Positions 7,467-10,917 of a DNA stretch of 10,917 nt are shown piece after piece. The DNA is from Methanomassiliicoccales archaeon (lineage in GTDB: Archaea > Thermoplasmatota > Thermoplasmata > Methanomassiliicoccales > UBA472). The notes below the pieces were generated by a model, which saw only the letters and a program-made list of their open reading frames with translations, ran no database searches and was not told the DNA's origin. The translations under genes and the position numbers were made by a program. Numbering within the stretch: the first letter of the stretch is position 1; each line of letters begins with the position of its first letter. The DNA lies in NCBI GenBank assembly GCA_013329565.1, contig DUJZ01000153.1:1-10917 (forward strand), written 5' to 3'.

Positions 7467-7884
7467 TTGAAATCGTTTAATATCTTCAGGGGCCATCACA
7501 AACTGGCAGTTGACCGTATGTCGGGGATCGTGGCCCCTCCACTGTCGTTCACATTGGGCGATCTGTGCTTTGCCGTCCTGGGCGTGCTGCTGCCATCTCC
7601 GGGGGCCGGTGCCCAGCAACATCATGATGTTGGCGGCTCTGGTCCGCTTCCCGCTCGTCTTCATCAGCGGCATCTTCGTGCCGTTGGCGGAGATGACCGG
7701 AACCGCTAGCACAATCACCATGTTCTCCCCATTGACCTATCTGGTGGACGGGTTCGACCACGCACTGGGGAACGGAGGGGCCATACCGTTGGTCATGGAC
7801 CTGTTGATGTTGATGGCCTTTACCGCGGCCTTCCTGCTGGCCGCCAACTACATGCTCAAGAGGAAGTCCCTGATGGGTCTGTGA
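7467..7884 (+). pseudogene. Relic of an ABC-2 type transporter permease (3' end, frameshifted)
   Basis: The last ~97 codons, ending at TGA 7882-7884, look like the C-terminus of an ABC-2 family export permease. They contain VPSNIMML, then RFPLVFISGIFVPL (a membrane segment with the family's FxSGxFxP pattern), SPLTYLVDG, and a final membrane helix before a basic tail. Going upstream, this frame turns into unlikely sequence rich in Trp, Cys and His around 7510-7594. There a second frame reads FTLGDLCFAVLGVLL, the expected preceding membrane segment. So a frameshift lies between about 7586 and 7604. Nothing resembling the N-terminal half of the usual ~250-residue permease, or an ATPase partner, is nearby. 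The left boundary is uncertain: 7467 is only where the second frame opens. It lies opposite to and between gap and pgk. It is probably non-functional debris. Confidence 0.65.
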
Positions 7885-7886
7885 GA

Positions 7887-7912
7887 AGGGCTCATCAGCC
7901 CTCCTGAAAAAG
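7887..7912 (-). terminator. Putative terminator of gap, with a small inverted repeat
   Basis: Directly after the gap stop, the minus strand reads TCTTTTTC (7912-7905), a short U-tract typical of archaeal termination. It is followed by a perfect 6-bp stem (AGGGCT/AGCCCT at 7887-7892 and 7897-7902) with a 4-nt loop. The same stem follows the permease-relic stop on the + strand, so it may once have served both sides. Confidence 0.4.
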
Positions 7913-7913
7913 A

Positions 7914-8927
7914 TCAGCGGAGGCCGATGGCCTTGTCGGTGCGCTCGATGGAGGCCAGATTGTCCCTCTCCAGCTTCATCATCGCCCGGATGCAGTCCAC
8001 GTTCTCCGGGACCACGTCGCTCTCCTGGTGCACCGCCTGGTAATAGTACAGGGTGGAGCCGATGGTCTTGACACCGTCCTTCCATACGGCGATCTCCATC
8101 ATGTCCCCGCGTACCCGGTGCAGGTCCTTGGCCAGCTCCATTATCTGGCCGGTGTTCTTTATTCCGTCCTTGCCGGAGACCAGCTGCAGGCGCGGAGATC
8201 TGGACCAAACATCCAGCACCTCCTTCTCGCTGACCTCTTTCTTGAGGTCAACCACGATGCAGTGCAGGTGCATCAGGGTGGTCGGGGTGACCACGGCCAT
8301 GGTCTGGATGTCCAGCCCATGCATGACCGTCCTGACGTCCGGACCGTGGTGGGTCGGCAGCTTGAGCGAAGGCTCGATGGCGTTGAGCGCGGCACCTTTC
8401 TTATCGGCCGGGTCGGCACCACGGCGGATCAACGAAGCGAACACCTTCTGGATGCCGAAGGCTTGCTGTAATGGGAATAGCGTTCTAACCAGTCCGGTGG
8501 TGTTGCAGGAGACGACCCTGGCGGAGGAGGCGCCCCACGCCTCCTGGTAGTTGGCCAGGGCGTTGAAGGATATCCCGGCCAGGGTGTGTTCCTCCCCTCC
8601 CTGGTAGATGGACCTGACCCCAGCCTTGTCGTAAAGCTCCTTGTTCTTGGCCCCGGTGCCGCCAGGTGTGCAGTCAACTATGACGTCCACCTTCTTCAGC
8701 AGGTCGTCCAATGTCCCCTGGACCTTTGTTCCGGCCTTCTCGAAGTTATCAACGTCCTCGGCGTGGGCCGCGTAGAGCGGGCAACCCTCCCGTATGGCAG
8801 TGGAAGCCTCGTACGAGGGACGCGTTTTCGTGACCCCTGCGATCTCCATGTCCTCCTGCCTGTTCACAGCCCAAGCCACTCTCTTGCCTATCGTGCCATA
8901 GCCGTTGATCCCTACCTTGACCTTCAT
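7914..8927 (-). CDS. gap: Type II glyceraldehyde-3-phosphate dehydrogenase (phosphorylating, archaeal)
   Basis: This cytoplasmic enzyme interconverts glyceraldehyde 3-phosphate and 1,3-bisphosphoglycerate with NAD(P). The 337 residues match the archaeal class II family and not the bacterial/eukaryotic class I. The Rossmann motif GINGYGTIG is at 6-14. DCTPGGTGAKN follows near residue 85 and YQGGEEH near 108. The catalytic cysteine is C141 in SCNTTGL. RRGADPADKKG at 168-178 and TPTTLMHLH at 214-222, with the likely catalytic His, complete the active site. The frame is open to 8960, but ATG 8927 has AGGAGG 6 nt upstream and puts the Rossmann strand at the very N-terminus. Its product is the substrate of PGK, encoded next on the same strand beyond the permease relic. 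In methanogens the pair works mainly in gluconeogenesis. Confidence 0.96.
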   Translation of the reverse strand: MKVKVGINGYGTIGKRVAWAVNRQEDMEIAGVTKTRPSYEASTAIREGCPLYAAHAEDVDNFEKAGTKVQGTLDDLLKKVDVIVDCTPGGTGAKNKELYDKAGVRSIYQGGEEHTLAGISFNALANYQEAWGASSARVVSCNTTGLVRTLFPLQQAFGIQKVFASLIRRGADPADKKGAALNAIEPSLKLPTHHGPDVRTVMHGLDIQTMAVVTPTTLMHLHCIVVDLKKEVSEKEVLDVWSRSPRLQLVSGKDGIKNTGQIMELAKDLHRVRGDMMEIAVWKDGVKTIGSTLYYYQAVHQESDVVPENVDCIRAMMKLERDNLASIERTDKAIGLR

Positions 8928-8933
8928 ACGAAG

Positions 8934-8939
8934 CCTCCT
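8934..8939 (-). promoter_or_regulatory. Shine-Dalgarno site of gap
   Basis: AGGAGG on the minus strand lies 6 nt before ATG 8927 and rules out the longer reading from 8960. Confidence 0.8.
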
Positions 8940-9010
8940 GTGCGTTTTCAGGATAGCCAAGGGCGGTTATCATCGTTTTGGTGCGACGAGAACAATAGTG
9001 GAAATGTCAT

Positions 9011-9017
9011 AAAAAAA
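9011..9017 (-). terminator. T7 tract: likely terminator of the small membrane gene, possibly also part of the gap promoter
   Basis: Seven T in a row on the minus strand start about 30 nt after the TAA of the gene at 9048-9311. This suits archaeal U-tract termination. The following TTTTATGAC-like bases are also the most AT-rich block upstream of gap, about 85 nt before its ATG, so they could double as its TATA region. The second role is weakly supported. Confidence 0.45.
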
Positions 9018-9047
9018 GGAAGAGATCAAAGGGTTTGCCAAAGACGC

Positions 9048-9311
9048 TTACTTCTTTGCAGCTTCCTTGGCGTCTTCCTTGATCTTGATCTTGCCGTACG
9101 CCCTGGATATCAGGACGATGGCGATCACTGCCACGATGGTGACGATCACAGCGTATATGATCAGACCCATGGTCTGATCCTCGCCGGTGCCGAGCCAGTC
9201 CTCCATCAATTGCGAGATGGCTCCGTTCCAGGCCAGCGCAGCGACGAAACCGAAGGCTGCGGTCATCAAGGCCACGATCTTGTCCATTATCTCCAATTTC
9301 AAACTTGCCAT
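9048..9311 (-). CDS. Small two-helix membrane protein, DUF5654-like
   Basis: An 87-residue protein of unknown function. After a short N-terminus comes a hydrophobic helix around residues 12-29 containing ATAAFG-like and AALAWN motifs, which I recognise as resembling the archaeal DUF5654 family. A polar stretch with GTGEDQ follows, then a second membrane helix around 49-69 and a lysine-rich tail (residues 74-87), most likely cytoplasmic by the positive-inside rule. ATG 9311 is chosen over an upstream ATA/ATT-rich extension to 9356 because AAGGAGGG lies 5-6 nt before it. It stops with TAA and is followed by a T-run. It is transcribed alone, divergently from the radical SAM gene. No function can be inferred; the family name rests on memory of the AALAWN pattern. 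Confidence 0.8.
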   Translation of the reverse strand: MASLKLEIMDKIVALMTAAFGFVAALAWNGAISQLMEDWLGTGEDQTMGLIIYAVIVTIVAVIAIVLISRAYGKIKIKEDAKEAAKK

Positions 9312-9316
9312 ATGAT

Positions 9317-9324
9317 CCCTCCTT
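9317..9324 (-). promoter_or_regulatory. Shine-Dalgarno site of the small membrane gene
   Basis: AAGGAGGG on the minus strand ends 5 nt before ATG 9311. It is among the strongest such sites in the window and suggests good expression. Confidence 0.75.
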
Positions 9325-9332
9325 AGAATTCG

Positions 9333-9363
9333 TTTAAAATAAATCCGGTTGGCCAATATATAA
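9333..9363. promoter_or_regulatory. Divergent AT-rich promoter region
   Basis: Two TATA-like blocks sit between the divergent genes. TTTAAAATA at 9333-9341 on the + strand is about 25 nt before the radical SAM ATG at 9363, which would give a leaderless transcript. ATTATATATT at 9363-9354 on the minus strand would start transcription near 9333, giving the small membrane gene a leader of about 20 nt that includes its ribosome-binding site. The two are close enough that the promoters may interfere. Confidence 0.4.
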
Positions 9364-10448
9364 TGATTATCAAAATTGTGAACAATATGGAAAATATATC
9401 TGGCTCAAGTCCGAATCTACAGGAATCACATCCAGCCAGCTTCGTTCCTCGAACGAATTGGTCGATCAAGGATGAACCTTGCCGGCCACAATTGAAATAT
9501 CCGGGCGGGGATGTGGTGGTCATGGGCGTCGCGAGGACCGTCGGCCAGACCGCCTACTATGGCATCTGGTTCCTCAAGGAGCTGCTGGGGTTCAAGACAC
9601 CTCTGGCCACCACCATGATCATCACCTACCAGTGCAACCTCAGATGCCAGCACTGTCAGATCGCTGATAATCTGCCTTCGATACCGCAGCCGCACAAGAT
9701 ATCGTACGAGGCGGCGGTGGAGGAGATGAAGGCCTCATACGAACGGGGCGCCCGGGTGCTGTTCTTCGAAGGAGGAGAACCAACGCACTGGAGCGACGGA
9801 GAGCGCACGCTCCTGGACCTCATAAAGGCTGGAAAGGAGATAGGCTTCTTCGTGACCGGATACACGACCAATGGCACGAACGTGCTCTATCAGGAGAGCG
9901 ATGTCATCTCGGTCTCTCTGGACGGGCCGCGCGAGGTGCACGACGCCATTAGGTGCGAGGGCGTTTTCGATAAGTTGATGGAGAACCTGTCCAAGGTGGA
10001 CCATCCCAACGTCTTCGCCAACATGGTGGTCATGCCCGAGAACAAGCACCTCATCCGGGAGACGGCGCAGATCGTCAAGGACAACCCGCGCATCAACGGT
10101 CTCATGATCAACTTCCTGACCCCGCCGCCTGACGCCAAGGTGCTCAGCATCGAAGACAAGCGCAAGGTGGTCGAGGAGGTCGTCGCCCTCAAGAAGGAAG
10201 GGTACCCGATCCTGAACTCTAGGAAGGCCTTGAAGGAGCTCCTGATGGAGGACTACTCTGGCAGATGCGCTTTCTGGGCCTCGGAGTTCGTCCTGCCGGA
10301 CCGCAGCAAGCTCTACGGCTGCCCGATGAAGGGTGAGTCGTGCAAGCGCTGCGGCTTCAACGCCGTGCGCGAGTACTCGCTGATAACCAGGGGCAGCATC
10401 ACTACCATACTGTCCATGGCAGGGCGTTTTGGACTGTCAACGAAATGA
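9363..10448 (+). CDS. Radical SAM enzyme with C-terminal auxiliary cysteine set (HpnH/SPASM-like), substrate unknown
   Basis: The 361-residue protein has the canonical [4Fe-4S]/SAM motif CNLRCQHC (Cys 91, 95, 98), GGEP at 137-140 (SAM methionine/amino contact), and SLDGP after the fourth strand. Late cysteines at 302, 320, 327 and 330 (C-x17-C-x6-C-x2-C) resemble a SPASM/twitch site for another Fe-S cluster. A hydrophobic/aromatic stretch at 54-80 precedes the core, as in HpnH-type enzymes acting on membrane isoprenoids; this comparison is from memory. The start is uncertain. ATG 9363 lacks a ribosome-binding site but suits a leaderless message. ATG 9387 is also possible. ATG 9522 is where codon use changes from AT-tolerant to strongly GC-ending. 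The 3' end overlaps the convergent prenyltransferase gene by 47 bp. The actual reaction cannot be told from sequence. Confidence 0.85.
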   Translation: MIIKIVNNMENISGSSPNLQESHPASFVPRTNWSIKDEPCRPQLKYPGGDVVVMGVARTVGQTAYYGIWFLKELLGFKTPLATTMIITYQCNLRCQHCQIADNLPSIPQPHKISYEAAVEEMKASYERGARVLFFEGGEPTHWSDGERTLLDLIKAGKEIGFFVTGYTTNGTNVLYQESDVISVSLDGPREVHDAIRCEGVFDKLMENLSKVDHPNVFANMVVMPENKHLIRETAQIVKDNPRINGLMINFLTPPPDAKVLSIEDKRKVVEEVVALKKEGYPILNSRKALKELLMEDYSGRCAFWASEFVLPDRSKLYGCPMKGESCKRCGFNAVREYSLITRGSITTILSMAGRFGLSTK

Positions 10449-10917
10449 CGATCAGCAGTTCGCTGAATATCACCATCTTCACTATCTGCGGGGCCGGCCG
10501 GATGAACCTCAGCTCATCGTTCTTGTCGTGAAGCCCCTTCATCAGCTTCCTTCCCATGGGGACGGTTAGCAGAAGTATCAGGAACACCGGGTGGAAGTAG
10601 ACGAGGCCCAGATGCATGGCGTGGATGACCAGCAGGATGATGCCCACGGCGCCCACGGCCCTCTCCAGTCCCAGCCTGACCGTCCAGTCCTTTTCCCCGC
10701 CCTTCACGTGCGCCTCGTACCCGGACATCTGGTCCACGAAGCGCATCAGCAGGACGGACGTGCCTACGATGAGGGCGATGAGAAACATCTGGAAGTTCCA
10801 TTCAGGCCTTATTACGTAGTAGGCGAAGAAGGACATCATGAAGAACGAGATCCCGACGTCCAATTCGCCCAGGCCGCGCGCCCCCAGGTTCAGCGGGGGG
10901 GCGGTGTAGAAGTAGGC
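10402..10917 (-). CDS. UbiA-family prenyltransferase, C-terminal part (N-terminus beyond the window)
   Basis: The minus-strand frame is open from the right window edge to TAG at 10404-10402, giving 171 residues. The edge sequence reads YFYTAPPLNL then GARGLGELDVG, the cytoplasmic-loop signature of the UbiA/MenA group of integral-membrane aromatic prenyltransferases. Further along, DQMSGYEAHVKGG and DWTVRLGLERAV match the second conserved region (DxxxD-like with following VRLG). Several hydrophobic helices separate these. A TTG at 10861-10863 is merely an internal codon. The first Asp-rich motif, expected nearer the N-terminus, is outside. MenA-like enzymes attach prenyl chains to naphthoate or other aromatic acceptors. 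Archaeal relatives also include digeranylgeranylglyceryl phosphate synthase. The visible loop looks more MenA-like, but the acceptor is not determinable. Confidence 0.85.
   Translation of the reverse strand, partial: AYFYTAPPLNLGARGLGELDVGISFFMMSFFAYYVIRPEWNFQMFLIALIVGTSVLLMRFVDQMSGYEAHVKGGEKDWTVRLGLERAVGAVGIILLVIHAMHLGLVYFHPVFLILLLTVPMGRKLMKGLHDKNDELRFIRPAPQIVKMVIFSELLIVISLTVQNALPWTVW

Noticed and set aside
6633..7721. 362-residue open frame on the minus strand overlapping pgk
   Set aside because: It is a second frame of pgk continued antisense to the permease relic, rich in Arg/Gly/His as shadow frames in GC-rich DNA are.
8586..9326. 246-residue open frame on the + strand
   Set aside because: It runs antisense to gap and the small membrane gene and shows no family motif.
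1..10917. CRISPR, defence island, prophage or insertion sequence
   Set aside because: No regular direct repeats, transposase, integrase or terminal inverted repeats were seen; apart from the permease relic the window is metabolic.

Overview
The window reads as a piece of a GC-rich archaeal chromosome. Three things point that way. The glyceraldehyde-3-phosphate dehydrogenase is the archaeal type II form. The phosphoglycerate kinase is of the archaeal kind. Promoter-like AT boxes and T-runs take the place of bacterial -35/-10 elements and hairpin terminators. Strong Shine-Dalgarno sequences, a DUF5654-like small membrane protein, and a permease relic resembling methanogen-type ABC-2 permeases suggest a euryarchaeon. 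A Thermoplasmata/Methanomassiliicoccales-like lineage is possible, but this is a guess from protein flavour and no marker gene is present.

Positions 2-6054 (+) hold a tightly packed lysine operon: dapA (5' end cut off by the window), dapB, lysC, lysA, dapF, dapL. Junctions are 21 nt, a 4-nt ATGA overlap, directly abutting TGA/ATG, a 4-nt ATGA overlap, and 4 nt, so translational coupling is likely. Together they encode aspartate phosphorylation and then conversion of aspartate semialdehyde to lysine by the diaminopimelate-aminotransferase variant, in which DapL makes LL-DAP in one step. DapF then gives meso-DAP, which LysA decarboxylates. Only aspartate-semialdehyde dehydrogenase is missing from the visible part. 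The striking flaw is an in-frame TGA in the middle of dapF, with the frame and both catalytic cysteines otherwise intact.

Positions 6059-8927 (-) hold two consecutive glycolytic/gluconeogenic enzymes, gap (type II GAPDH) followed by pgk. They are separated by about 620 bases that carry, on the opposite strand, the frameshifted 3' relic of an ABC-2 type transporter permease. The lysine operon and pgk converge with only 4 nt between their stop codons, and a T-rich tract inside the end of pgk may terminate the lysine operon.

Positions 9048-10917 hold a small two-helix membrane protein (DUF5654-like, -), a divergently transcribed radical SAM enzyme with an extra C-terminal cysteine set (+), and the C-terminal part of a UbiA/MenA-like prenyltransferase (-). 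The last two converge and overlap by 47 bp. This end is the least understood part of the window; a role in isoprenoid-derived lipid or cofactor chemistry is an inference from the pairing only. I found no CRISPR array, tRNA, rRNA, insertion sequence or defence system.
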